Assembly: GCA_019096195.1 (NCBI GenBank)
Contig: JAGTXK010000021.1
Location: 248,001 to 312,000 of the forward strand
Length of the DNA: 64,000 bases
Origin: Boletus sp. NGJ
Taxonomy: Eukaryota; Basidiomycota; Agaricomycetes; Boletales; Boletaceae
Direction of reading: 5' to 3'
The stretch's first letter is position 1. Every line of letters starts with the position of its first letter. Position numbers and translations under genes: made by a program. The notes under the pieces are model-generated. The model saw only the letters and a program-made list of their open reading frames with translations. It was not told the origin of the DNA and ran no database searches. Positions 45,225 to 55,623 of this stretch are shown piece after piece.

Positions 45225-46120
45225 ACCTGGTTGATCACTGGGTACGTCTTTTTGCTTTGTCCAATAATAATCCTGAACATGACCCCTTCCATCCCAGCGC
45301 GCCCCGCGGTTTCGGTTTCGGTCTCGTCCAAACACTTATCGCGTCGGAGGACGACACTGTCTTTGCGACCTGCCGCAATCCAGGAAACGCCAAGAAGCTT
45401 CGTTCGCTCGCAGAGTCCTCGTCCAAAAAAGGTTCCCCTTCATATTCTAAGTGTCATCGACGAAGCCTCCGTCTTTGTGGCGCAGAGAGAAATCCTTGGC
45501 TTGCCCGGTGTCGACTACTTGATCAACAACGCAGGCGTCGTTCGTATTCCCCGAGTCCCATCCGAGCGATGAGCACCGCTGACGTACCTCGTTGCTTCTT
45601 TTATGCACCCAAGAACGACTTATCGAGCACCATGGACATTGCGGATCTCATGCGCACCGTGGAGACCAACATTAATATTGATGGTCCGGCACTCGTTATC
45701 GGATGTTCATCCCTTTCCTAGAGCGAAGCAGGAGAAAAGGGATTATCAACGTTTGGAAGGGATGGATCTCGGCAGTCAACACGTATAAGCAAGATGGGGT
45801 TGAACATGCTGGTAAGCACCTTGCGGGAATCGATCGATAGCTCGCAGGGATGGTAAGACAATACAGACGTACAAAAAACTCAAAGAGCGACCGGATCTGA
45901 TCACGTCCGCCATTCATCCCGGCTGGTGAAGACAGGCAAGTAGTTGACCGTGATGTGATCAGGGTGCGACGCTGATAACGCTCTTCGACAGACATGAGTG
46001 GTGCAGATGCGGCGCTCGAAGTGATGTATGGTGTAGGCAAGGTGCTTCGAATCGTGAGGGAAGCGACGCCTGATTGTTCTGGTAAGCTTTTCGATGAGGG
46101 TAAAACTGCTCCCGTAGTGG
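45225..46120 (+). pseudogene. Second decayed short-chain dehydrogenase (C-factor-like)
   Basis: A GT..AG intron (about 45243-45299) joins TWLITG to APRGFGFGLVQTL, giving the TGxxxGxG nucleotide-binding loop. Then come DDTVFATCRNPGNAKKL, HILSVIDEASVFVAQREI, the strand LPGVDYLINNAGVV, DIADLMRTVETNI, GPALVIG, FIPFLERSRRKGIINV, SKMGLNML, YKKLKERPDLITSAIHPGW and DAALEVMYGVGKVLRIVREA. These follow the normal order of a cytosolic SDR of the C-signalling-factor type. Frame changes occur after SSSKKG, near VIG/FIP and after HPGW, and the catalytic Tyr is not visible before SKMG. No ATG precedes WLITG in frame. Different from the relic at 26741, with which it shares no long block. Confidence 0.75.
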
Positions 46121-47035
46121 AGTCCGAAGTTGATCGTCATGGAGTATCTTATTCTGAACTTGGTGAACCATTTTAACCCCGCGTGCGACATTGAATCGTA
46201 CCACACTCCTCCACTCCCTGCGCAGCACTTCTCTCAGATCCAGCCCACAAGTCGCCGTCAGGATGTGACCGCATCAACGCCCAGAGAGTTTAATACTCCA
46301 ACACCGCCGCTGCGCATAATGCCATCGCCTGAACCGGGGATCAACTGACACTCTACCGTTCAAACACATGAAGGTGATGGCTTTCACCTGCTCGTAGCAG
46401 CATCATCCAGCAATGATGGTAACGCCAAGATTTCTGTTTGGAAAAAGTGTACTGGCGTATCGGAGGAGAATGCAGTTAAAAAGGTCATAGTAAGTGCCTT
46501 GAGGTCATTGATGGATTGGACGAATTCATCCTCTACTGAGGAAAGATTTTGTAGACGTGAGGATGGGTACGTTACATGTTCACAGGTCTGATTTGCTCGA
46601 CCTCGGCCTCGGTCACTGGTAGGTCTATCATAATGCATACGTACCCCGGACAGCTGTCTGATAATTCCGCAATATACAAAAATTCACATGTTTTGGTTGG
46701 GCCCAGCATGGGACCCCCATCAATGCAAGACGACGGAAATCCACTGTTACTACCATATGCATTATGTGCATATCTACTGTACCATCTCATTCAACATCTC
46801 GGATACATGGCTGCTTCGGCCGTACCTACCAGCGAACATCGTTGACGTCGGTATCCTCGCCTTGGAATAACGGACAGGATGCAATTCAACGAATCTAGAT
46901 CATGCCTAGTAGCTAGCGAATAAGGTGGCGAGCACGAAGAGATGGTGCTAGTCACTCTCTTGTCTGCTCCGTACGCATCTAATCAACTCTGACAACCTCT
47001 CACGTTCAATATTTGAGTCGGATCTCTTTAGGATC
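46121..47035. other. Intergenic region
   Basis: Short frames on both strands near 46384-46870 lack recognisable relatives. Nothing else was identified. Confidence 0.35.
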
Positions 47036-47555
47036 GCTTGGGCGCGTGTCATTCGCCGGCCCGGGCCTTGCACCAGGGCCAAATCTCCAGCGATGTGTTT
47101 CAGCAAGCTGAGGCCTTTCATCGACGTGCCTGTCGAATAGTGCTCTCGCCCTCAGGCCTTTTGTTCACCAACGGCTCTGCATTCATTGCAAATATGGGTA
47201 CACGATGGCTTCGTGAATAGTGCTGGTGACTATTGCGTGTCTACTGTATTATCAGCGCGGGCGACGTTGACCCCAGCTTGTCGGATATAAGCACAACTCG
47301 TCGGAAGTATACTGCCGCCGATGTCACCGTCGACGTTTTCATTCGTGTGGTCTCCTCGGCTAGGAATGGGTGTACTCTTGAATACCCCCTTTTCAAACCC
47401 TCGGTGACCATGTTGTCAGTTCATCTCGATCAACCCGAAGGTCGGATGCGTACCCCTTGCGGTTCTCATCCATTTAACCGTTCTGGATGTGGTGACGTCT
47501 TTCCTCCAGTCGGCAGTCCTAACCATTCCAAAGAATCCCAGCCAGTAGAATAACA
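47036..47555 (+). pseudogene. Unidentified decayed coding sequence
   Basis: Three frames successively show coding-like text: RVSFAGPGLAPGPNLQRCVS, IVLSPSGLLFTNGSAFIANM, DGFVNSAGDYCVSTVLSA, ADVTVDVFIRVVSS, and CTLEYPLFKPSV followed by LSVHLDQPEGR. The sequence reads as one extracellular-type, beta-rich protein broken by several frame changes, but I cannot name the family. The call as a relic is based on texture and continuity only. Confidence 0.35.
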
Positions 47556-47780
47556 ACAGTTCACAACCCCTGAAACGAACAACCTGAAACATGGGTGTGT
47601 AATCCACTTCATCTTATCAAAATCTGTACCACTAATTCCACGACCTTCACCCAATGTCAAGGAAATCCAGGAAATCGGTTCGCGCCCAAGTTGAGCCTAG
47701 CAAGCACTTTTGAGACGCCGTATGCCAGCAAGCAGATAAGGATCAGACCATTTTCATCATCATTCAAACAATCTCTCAGA

Positions 47781-47788
47781 TATAAAAG
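47781..47788 (+). promoter_or_regulatory. TATA box of the small secreted peptide gene
   Basis: TATAAAAG lies 93 nt upstream of the ATG at 47874, followed by a CT-rich stretch (47815-47870), as in strongly expressed fungal promoters. Confidence 0.6.
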
Positions 47789-47873
47789 CCACCCAGGTCC
47801 TTCACTCATCCCTCAGACAATTCCTCCTTCTGTCTCTTCTACAGTCTATCCATCTCGCATTCTATCCCCCGAT

Positions 47874-48043
47874 ATGTTCGCCAAGCTCAGGTATCATATT
47901 ATTTGCGTCTCCCCCACCGTTCACATTGACCAACGTGCATGCTCAGTGCTCTTGTCCTCTGCATTGGCTTCGTCTCTGCGTTACCATCCCGTCCCCTGAG
48001 TGACAGCCCCAATCCCCACATTAAAAGAGGGCTCGGCGGATAA
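47874..48043 (+). CDS. Small predicted secreted peptide, 37 residues
   Basis: Exons 47874-47890 and 47947-48043 join across a 56-nt intron that starts GTATCA and ends GCTCAG. The product begins MFAKLSALVLCIGFVSA, a good signal peptide with a 12-residue hydrophobic core and an Ala before the likely cut. The mature part is about 20 residues, LPSRPLSDSPNPHIKRGLGG, with a Lys-Arg pair that a kexin protease could cleave. A TATA box at 47781 and a CT-rich leader support transcription. It is far below the size usually annotated. Just past the stop another frame reads DNVVRNLLAVRSLNDRAP; either the tail was once longer or an alternative splice (donor at GTGACA near 48000) makes a different C-terminus. 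No Cys pattern or CaaX end is present, so it is not a mating pheromone or cysteine-rich effector. Function unknown. Confidence 0.55.
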
Positions 48044-48949
48044 CGTCGTCAGAAACTTGCTCGCCGTTCGGTCGCTCAACGATCGCGCTCCTCAGCGTGA
48101 CTCGAAGTTCGACGGGTGTGTACCCCTTTTGTAAACATTCGATAAGCATATTGATTGACATCGCTCCGCACGACAATAGTTAACTCAAGCTGGTGGTTTT
48201 AATGGCGAACACAATGTGAATCCACTACTTAGAATATTGATCAGAGAACGTCTGGATCAGTCTCGAGGTGGTGATTTTTCATGAGTACTGTACAACATGT
48301 ATCATACAACATTTCGTCGTTTAGGGAAAGAGGACTTGCATTTGTGTTTTGTCTCACGATGCGCTTAGTTGCCCATCGGTCTCGCAGAGTCTCGCTACGG
48401 AATATTGTGAATATTCCACTATACATCCGTTCAACGACGTCTGGCCCGATATGAACTATACACCGACCCATTTACCACAGTGAGTAGTAGATGACTTTGT
48501 ATTCATTTGCGAGCGATAATCGATAATCCATGAGAAAGAGTCCGAGGAGATCTACTAGCCAAGGAACGTACCAGTAATCGGCGTCCCGTAAAAAAAAACC
48601 CATAGATTTCGCACCGCTACTTCGAATCGAGGCGCTAGTGACCAAAGTAATTGCCGCATCCGCCGAGTCCGAGTCGGTACTACCCCAAGCACTTGGTACA
48701 ATTCACTGCTTTTCGTCAACCAGACTGTCCTGTACTCCTTCGAACGATGTTCCATGGCCCTATGATCTTATGCCGAAATTACCCATTTGGTCTTATTGGG
48801 CGGACGTGTTCGAGTGCTCGCAAGGGACTTGAAGGGGGCGAATAATGTCATCAAGCAGCAAGCTCGCTACATGTTGGCATCTCGTAGGTGCCGAAACGAC
48901 CTCAGGCTTATAATATCTGCATCTCTGGCTCACTGCGCGTACACTCTCT
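48044..48949. other. Intergenic region
   Basis: No gene is recognised. TATAAT-like sequence at about 48908 precedes the broken esterase by some 40 nt. Confidence 0.4.
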
Positions 48950-51187
48950 ATGAGATCTCTGAGCGCTCTGAGCGCTCTCTTTGCATTCTCCAAGATCACA
49001 TATGCCCTCTCGCTTGACACTGACGTGGTCATCGTCTCGAACAACGATCTCAACCCATCCAACTCAAACCGTGGTGGTGCACTTTTGTCGAGAACACCAC
49101 TAGACTGTTCAAAAGCCGCGTCGACCTGCGCTGAATTCCAAGAGACGTTGCTCCTCCAACGAGCATTGGCGTTACATCGGACAATCTAACGTCTGTCCTC
49201 ACTTCGCACAGACACGGAGCAGCGTTGGCACCTGGTTTTAGAGTTTGGATCGCAGGAAACTGTAAGTCTTTGTTCTCTCCCCTCCAACGCTCAAACATCC
49301 CTCAGCTGATTGCGCGGCCTTCGTTATGGGAAGGTCATCTCCCTACGACCACACGACCGACCTTTCCTTATGTTTGCCCGCTCTCTGTACCAATTCTGCC
49401 CCGTTGACGCGTTCCAACGTGACGTCCTACGACATTAACAGACAGATCGACGTGTCAACACCTAAAGCTGGTATTCTCCGTGGTTTCCGTGACAAGTTCG
49501 CATGGCGTCCGCGTACTTGATGTCTCCTCGAACACTTTACGTACGGCTTTTGCCTATGGTCCCTTTTGTGCTCAGGTGGGACTTTCCATTATGCATCTCA
49601 GTCCACGTTTCGAAACGTTTTCATAGGCCTCCGACGTCGATAATGGACATGTGTTGTATAGTGAAGATTGTCTATCTCTGAATGTTTACTCTCCTATCGC
49701 TGTTGGTGGAAGCGCTCTGGGCGCAGCGCCGAAACTCCTTGTCATGTTCTACAGTAAGTTGTTGTTACATCTCTCAGCCTTTTCTCAGCATTGTTTCGTA
49801 GTTCACGGTGGTGGATTTAACACGGGGAATAGTGGACCATTCCTGCACAATATGACGACCAGTGGGTACGTTGGAAACTCTATTTCAAGCATCTATGATG
49901 GCACCAACTTGGTGTCGTATGGAGGTGTCGTCCTTGTCACAATCAACTACCGTCTCACTGCTTTTGGATGGTTCAATGCATCAAATGCTGCACTCAAGGA
50001 TGCCCTCCTTGCCCTGCAGTTGGTGCAAGACAATATCGAAGTTTTTGGTGGTGACGTGAGTTTTCATATCCGTTTGAGTTCTTAGTCGTTGATTGAATGC
50101 TTAGCCAACAAAAGTCCTGATCTTTGGCGAGTCGGCTGGCGGTACGATGACTAGGTACCTCCTCGGAACAAACCCAAAATATACACAAGGTCTCTTCAGT
50201 GAGTCCACTTTTCGTTACACCCTCGCTACATCGTGACGTATACATAGGTGCTGCCATCCTGGAGTCTGATTTCAGTACGAGCGACCCATTCTACTCCCCG
50301 GAGCTTACACTGAACGTGTCACTGACGCTCGCAAAGTACCTCGGTTGTGCATCCAATGCCTCGACTGTCCTGTCTGACACAGATGCCACATGTGTTCAGG
50401 ATATACTTGCTGGGGACCTAGCGCTAGCGTCTTACAATCTCGGGATTTCCTAGGATATCGTCGTCGATGGGGACTACGTCCTCAATGACATCACGGGCAG
50501 CATCCGAGACGGTGTGTATGCTCGTGTCCCCACTATCTGGTCGACTACCGAATGCGACTTCTGTTACTTCCTCCCCAGTACAATGTCCCCAACCGCACCA
50601 CCGTCCGCATACGTCCAGACGCTCCAAAGTTACTTTACCCAGACCCAGGTCGCCAAGATCTTGAATGAGACGACGCTCTATCCCTACGCGACCGCGCCGG
50701 GAGAGGGAGGGATTTCCGGTGCAGTGTTGACACTCGCACAACTGATGACGGATTTGGGGGTCTTGTGTCCGTCGACCTACCTCGCTGCGCTGGAGTCGAA
50801 CACGACCAATCCAGGGAACGCCTACCATGTCGTCTTCGCCATCGGCCTCGGCTCCCGTTGACACCGAACCCGAACATGTGTCGTGGCCGCGTTTGTCACG
50901 CCGACGAACTCTATTGGGTGTTTGGAACGGCGGAGACGGATGGGTTGTATCAGCCGTTGACGGGAGAACAGCTCGGGGTGATGCGGAATGTGATGAAGCG
51001 GTGGACGGAGATGGCGTGGAGTGGGAGTCCAAACTATATGGGTACGGAGGTGGTATGGGAGGGGTATGGAGGGGGGAAAGAGGTGGTGGTGAACGTGACG
51101 GACAGTGTCAGGTATGGGTATCGTGAGGCGCAGTGTAATTTCATGGCGAGCGAGCTGGGATTGGTGTATGGATATGGGACATACTAG
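48950..51187 (+). pseudogene. Type-B carboxylesterase/lipase, disrupted
   Basis: An alpha/beta-hydrolase of the secreted cholinesterase-like family. The start MRSLSALSALFAFSKITYA is a signal peptide, followed by VVIVSNNDLN. Later blocks: IDVSTPKAGILRGFRDKFAW, SEDCLSLNVYSP, the oxyanion region HGGGFNTGNSG, LVTINYRLTAFGW, the nucleophile elbow FGESAGG (50124-50144), ILESDFSTSDPFYSPE, TRVPTIWSTT-like ARVPTIWSTTECDFCYFLPS, NPGNAYHVVFAIGLGS, CRGRVCHADELYWVFGTAE, and a proper C-terminus ending at 51187. Disruptions: the frame is lost near 49170-49225 and after KFAW (49500); a TAG at 50451 replaces a sense codon before DIVVDGDYV; and a one-base shift follows GLGS near 50850. Family members hydrolyse esters outside the cell. 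Most residues are well kept, so decay is recent, or part of it could be sequence error. Confidence 0.8.
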
Positions 51188-51541
51188 CTAGAATTGAACC
51201 CAACGACCTGGGGTTCGAGAGCCCTGCTGAATTGAACGAGTTCAACGATGTCAAGCACCACTCGTTGACCGCGATCAGGTCGGGATAGCTGAGAAACGGA
51301 TTTTATGCGGGCATTCACCAGACCGGCGTGAGGGACTCAACTATCGTCGAGCTTGGACTAGATATGTAGGCCGGCGGTATAATTACGCATACGAGCCTTT
51401 CCCCCAACATCGATATAGATAGTCTGGTGCCAGTGAGCCCTTCGGTTGTATCGACGAACCTATATGAAGGCGGCAGTGAGTCCCAGTGCAGAGTCCAGAC
51501 TATGGGTGTCTGTTATGACTCGCATAACGTCTCTCCTCCAA
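51188..51541. other. Intergenic region after the esterase
   Basis: Contains a tRNA-like word set just after the esterase stop (rejected as a gene, see below). Nothing else is recognised. Confidence 0.35.
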
Positions 51542-51632
51542 ATGTCTGCTCGTTTGAAGTCCCTCCTCGTCCTCGCTACCCTTTGTAACCCTGATGCTTG
51601 TCATCGTTTCTAACAATGATCTCGAGGTACGG
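51542..51632 (+). pseudogene. Fragment: start of a second carboxylesterase copy
   Basis: MSARLKSLLVLATL, a signal-peptide-like start, is followed after a frame change by LVIVSNNDLE and a splice-donor-like GTACGG. The VIVSNNDL block matches the N-terminus of the esterase at 48950. Nothing of the catalytic domain is found downstream, so this is a truncated tandem copy. Confidence 0.5.
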
Positions 51633-53839
51633 TTGCTGGGTTAGGGTTACCATTGCTAAAAAGAGATGAACGTACGACGCATTTTTTTTCGTCCGAAACA
51701 TGGAGGCTATACTTTGGCTGGGATTCATTATAGAACTGTTCCCAGTGTTCTGCGGGGGTCAGCAAAGGTTCACAATAGTAACTCAACGTTCGAAGGCCAA
51801 ACTTCAGAGTTGGACGCAGCTCGGGCTTATAGTATGAGAGCCCATTGGCTGATCGGAGCTTAGGTATTACAACGTCATGATTATGCAAGCCTATGGAGAT
51901 TCCATCTCCAAACCCCTGATCCTGCAGCGGGGGTTTTGTTATGTGGCTTTTTTTTTCAAGCTGTCTGGACAGCCTCCATCTCATTCATTTCCTTCGAAGG
52001 AGAGAGACAGGACATCGACTATGGCCGAATAAGTGGCTGGTTTTCTGCGCACAAGTCGTTCGAACAGACTGATTGTGGCAAACTCATCCATATCATCACA
52101 TTTCCCTTCTCTAATTTTTCAGAGTACGGGTGTTTAATCAACTACCGCTAGTCAGTATGTTATGCGAGTCCTCCTTCGGTCAGTTTAGCTTATAAGTTGT
52201 CCATATCTTTCGGTTTCTCGAAAGAATGCTTGGGTCAACGCTCCGCTGACAATCAATCCGCGAACCTTTGTGACAGGAATGCGCGCCTCGATTTGCTTCC
52301 TAGTAGCCATTCTTCTCTTCCTCGCTCACGTGTTCTGATTGGCAGTCAATCAGACAGCGGTCATCAGATGGGACTATGGTAATGTCCAACTTGGTAATTA
52401 CATTCGTCAGTAGTACCAGGTCGGGCTCGAGGCGAATAACAGCGCGATATTTATGGGGGTTTCATACTTGCGAGGTGCCGATGACCGGGTACGTTCTTTG
52501 GCTAACTTCCTCGGACTCTTTCTCATAGATTATTGATTATCGCTCACAGATGAACACGATATCATCGTAAATGGGTCGGTATATTCTGCTGACATGGCAT
52601 TGTAGGCTACAACCTCGGACAGGACCGGCTGGCGGGCAACGCCACCGCATAATCGGGTACTATTCCGACCTCCACGGATACGAACGCGGGCACGTACTCG
52701 GGCCAAACATCATTGAGCGGATATACCGACCACGCGTTTGTTAGCTATGTCTCCTGGTTGCTCTGGAATGCTAGTGGTGGGATCAATCGTCACTAATCTA
52801 GCTTTGTCAGCGGAACGAATTATGATGGGCTCGTCTCTGTCATCGACACCCGACAGGAACCTTTGTTTCCGTTTGCATTTAGATTTAGCACATCCGCTGT
52901 CCTTGAAGCTTGAAGTTCGAGCATGCACTTTGACTATAATCAAGTTCTTATGCACGCCGACATCATCCCGACATGTTCGCCGAGGCCCCCATATTTCCGA
53001 TCGGGAAAGCTTTGAGTTCTGCCTCTTCCCAAATGTCAAACTATATTTCGAGTATGGTGTTCACGTTTCATGTACATGTGGGAACGCCAGAGACTTACGA
53101 CCGTGGGCTGAGTTTCAGTTGATATGGTCAAATGAATGATGCGGACGGTAATGAACACCATTGGGGTTAAACGGTTGATAAGTTGAGTTCTCCACGATAT
53201 ATGACAACCGAGTGGGGAAAAAAAGGGTAGTCGTGTGTGCATCTATCGCTAGTTGACATACAGTACGTATGGACCGATGCGAAGTCCCTCCGGAATTTGG
53301 TCTGCCAGCAAACCGCCTACGAGAAATAGGCAACATCGGGGAGGTTGACAAACAATGGGTAACAGCGACAATACAAGGGAACTAGAGAACAAAGGTGAGT
53401 ATGGCAAGAGTACAGCCGCAAAAAAAAGGGTTTTCTGCGCCCAACTAAAGTTCCATCGGATCGACATCCGGAGAAATATCAGGGGGCTGAGCGAATTTAT
53501 GACATCAGGAAATGGAATTTGGAAATGTTAACGAAAGGGAAGAATGAACAAGGTAAAGGGGGGGGGGGGGGGGGAGAACGAGTGGTATAGATACGCAATC
53601 CTGAATTTTGTGATTGTAAACAGGACTAGGATATGTAACGGTTAACGAGAGAAAAATAGTGAGACTCGACCGTGGAGGGAGTCGCCAAATCAGTTCTAAA
53701 AAGGGGTGCAACAACAAAAAAACAGATACGTCTTCTAGTCCAGGTTATAGAGCTTTGCCTGTCCAATCGACGTCAGTGTCGTGTGGGGGAAACGTCATCA
53801 ATCGAGACTCACGTCGTACGGAGGATTTCTGGCTCTCTT
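51633..53839. other. Large region without recognised genes; contains a G17 run
   Basis: Short frames only. A stretch around 52600-52740 (YNLGQDRLAGNATA) has protein-like texture but no family. A run of 17 G is at 53558-53574. The right end holds the 3' UTR of the SH3 gene. Confidence 0.35.
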
Positions 53840-55623
53840 CTACAATACAGTGGTTGTCGGCTCGTCTGAGCCATAGATTGTAACCCTCTTTTCAGCTAGG
53901 AAAGTTGGAAGAGCCTGACTAGTTTCGCGCAAGCAGTCAACGGGAATTAACCCCCGTTCGGGACGTTTCCCCTCGGTGTCTGCCAACTTCTCGATGGATG
54001 CCCAGCCATCATCAAAGATTCGGACAAGGCGGACGCGGTCACCCGGACGAACCGCCAGTTCGTCATCCAATATGGGTTGGAAAGGACGACGAATGATCTC
54101 GACGTCCGCAAACCCGGGTGTCTGGGGATCAGCGAAGGGGTCAGCAGAAGGATTGGCCGCACTGGGTGGTGAGGGAATGACACTGGACGCCGATGTCCGA
54201 AGGTGGGGAGAAGGCGTCGAGACTGATGCCGGAGGAAGGTCTGTCATAAATGCACGAGGAGGCGGGCTGAGGTGAACGAGAGTCGCAGAAGATCTAGGAG
54301 ACGCTGAGTCCTGAGCCCCGGAAAGGAAGCAAAGGTCCATAGCAGACGACGGCGGCGCAGGTGGTTTTGGGAAGGCGAAGGACTCAGAGGGTGAAAATGG
54401 ACGGACAGACATGGGTGTGGAGGGCTCGAGATTATTCTGACCTGAAACTCTCAGGTACTGAGCGTCTGGGTCGCTGCCGCCGCTCAGCATGCTGTTTATG
54501 GACTCCCTGCGCGCTATCGCACCTCCTGTAGAGATTAAGACGGCGTTACGTTCACGAACTTCGACCAGTGGAGGGAAGTCGGGGGCAACGCCGAGTGAAA
54601 ACCTCTCAGGTGAATCGACGGGGAGCATCAACCCTTGGTCAAAATTGGTAGCGAAACTGCTGCGAGAACTTAGTCGGCTCGCCAGGGTTTCCCCACTCGA
54701 TCCCAAGGTGCTGTGAGGGCTTCCGTTGTTGACGAGGAATTTTCCACCCGGAGCATGGCGGCCGAACCACCATTTCCCGCGAATCTCCATGCGACGTGCA
54801 ATGGAGCGGCGGCGAACAACTAGGAGAATGAGAGCCAGCAAGAAGATTAAGCACACGATAGTGATTCCTGCAATCGCACCCCCAGACAAGACGGCTGCGG
54901 ATGTGGTGATGGTCGGCGACGGAGATGCTGTACTAACAGGGTTGGAGCCCAGCGAATACTGTGAGGCTGACAGAAAATCCGTGGTTTGCACACCGGCGGT
55001 AGACGTGTCGAGAGCCGCAGATGCCGCATTGGAAGACCCAGGTCCAGCATTGACTTGTGCACCACTAACACCCAAGAAATTTCCGCCGCCTAGGCTCGAA
55101 GAACTGACCGTGCCGCCGCTTGCATTACTTGCGCCAGATTTATTTCCTGGAGCGGAAGTTGGGGAAGTTTGGCTTGGAAGGATGGGTGCTGGTGAGACCG
55201 CGGTTCCTCCACTACTTGTGGGTGAGGCGGTAGGTGTTGGAGTGCTTCCCCCACTACCGCCACCATTCCCGCCATTCCCGCCGTTCCCACCATTCCCACC
55301 ATTCCCACCATTCCCACCGTTCCCACCGTTCCCACCATTCCACTATTCCCACCGTTCCCACTATTCCCGCTTTTCCCACTATTCCCGCCATTGCCAGCTT
55401 TCCCGCTACCGCCCCCACTGCCAGTGGTAGGGATTGAAGCTGGCTGAGGATTAGGGGAGGTAGAAGGTTGTGCGCCGCCACCAGCCCCATTGCCGACGAG
55501 AGTACTCACAAGCGGACCAAGAACGGGAACAGAATTGAGGGGAGATAGGAGCTGGGGATCGCGTGCGTCGAGCTCAGCGATAGAGCGTCTCAAAGCACGA
55601 TGTTTTGCTGATACTCTGTGCAT
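53840..55623 (-). CDS. Single-pass membrane protein with SH3 domain and Gly-Gly-Asn repeat
   Basis: The C-terminal frame (55075 and upstream to about 55330, stop at 53840) and the N-terminal frame (start 55623) are one protein split by a one-base change in a repeat. N-terminus MHRVSAKHRALRRSIAELDA, then a Gly-Gly-Asn repeat (55255-55390), a Ser/Thr/Pro stalk, a membrane segment AGITIVCLIFLLALILLVV followed by RRRSIARR, a Ser/Pro-rich cytoplasmic region, and an SH3 domain at the end: PFQPILDDELAVRPGDRVRL, VRIFDDGWASIEKL and RGLIPVDCLRE. The ALDYD-like, DDGW and GLIP motifs are all visible. The arrangement suggests a plasma-membrane protein with glycosylated stalk and an SH3 inside, like fungal cell-wall or polarity sensors (Fus1 class). 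No clear signal peptide is seen. Length if continuous is about 590 residues. Confidence 0.75.
55255..55390 (-). repeat. Gly-Gly-Asn minisatellite (9-bp unit)
   Basis: On the plus strand the text repeats CCATTCCCA/CCGTTCCCA, coding on minus for GGN/GNS units. One unit near 55340 lacks a base (AGTGGAATGG where AGTGGGAATGG is expected), which shifts the frame. Confidence 0.85.

Noticed and set aside
26741-46120. The two SDR relics as copies of one element
   Set aside because: They share only general SDR motifs and different sequence between them, so they derive from different SDR genes.
51188-51260. tRNA-like words on the minus strand just after the esterase stop (GGTCGTTGGGTTCAATTCT and a CTCTCGAA loop)
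   Set aside because: The T-arm stem does not pair, the anticodon stem has a mismatch and an oversized loop, and no acceptor stem closes. It may be a very old tRNA relic but cannot be supported.
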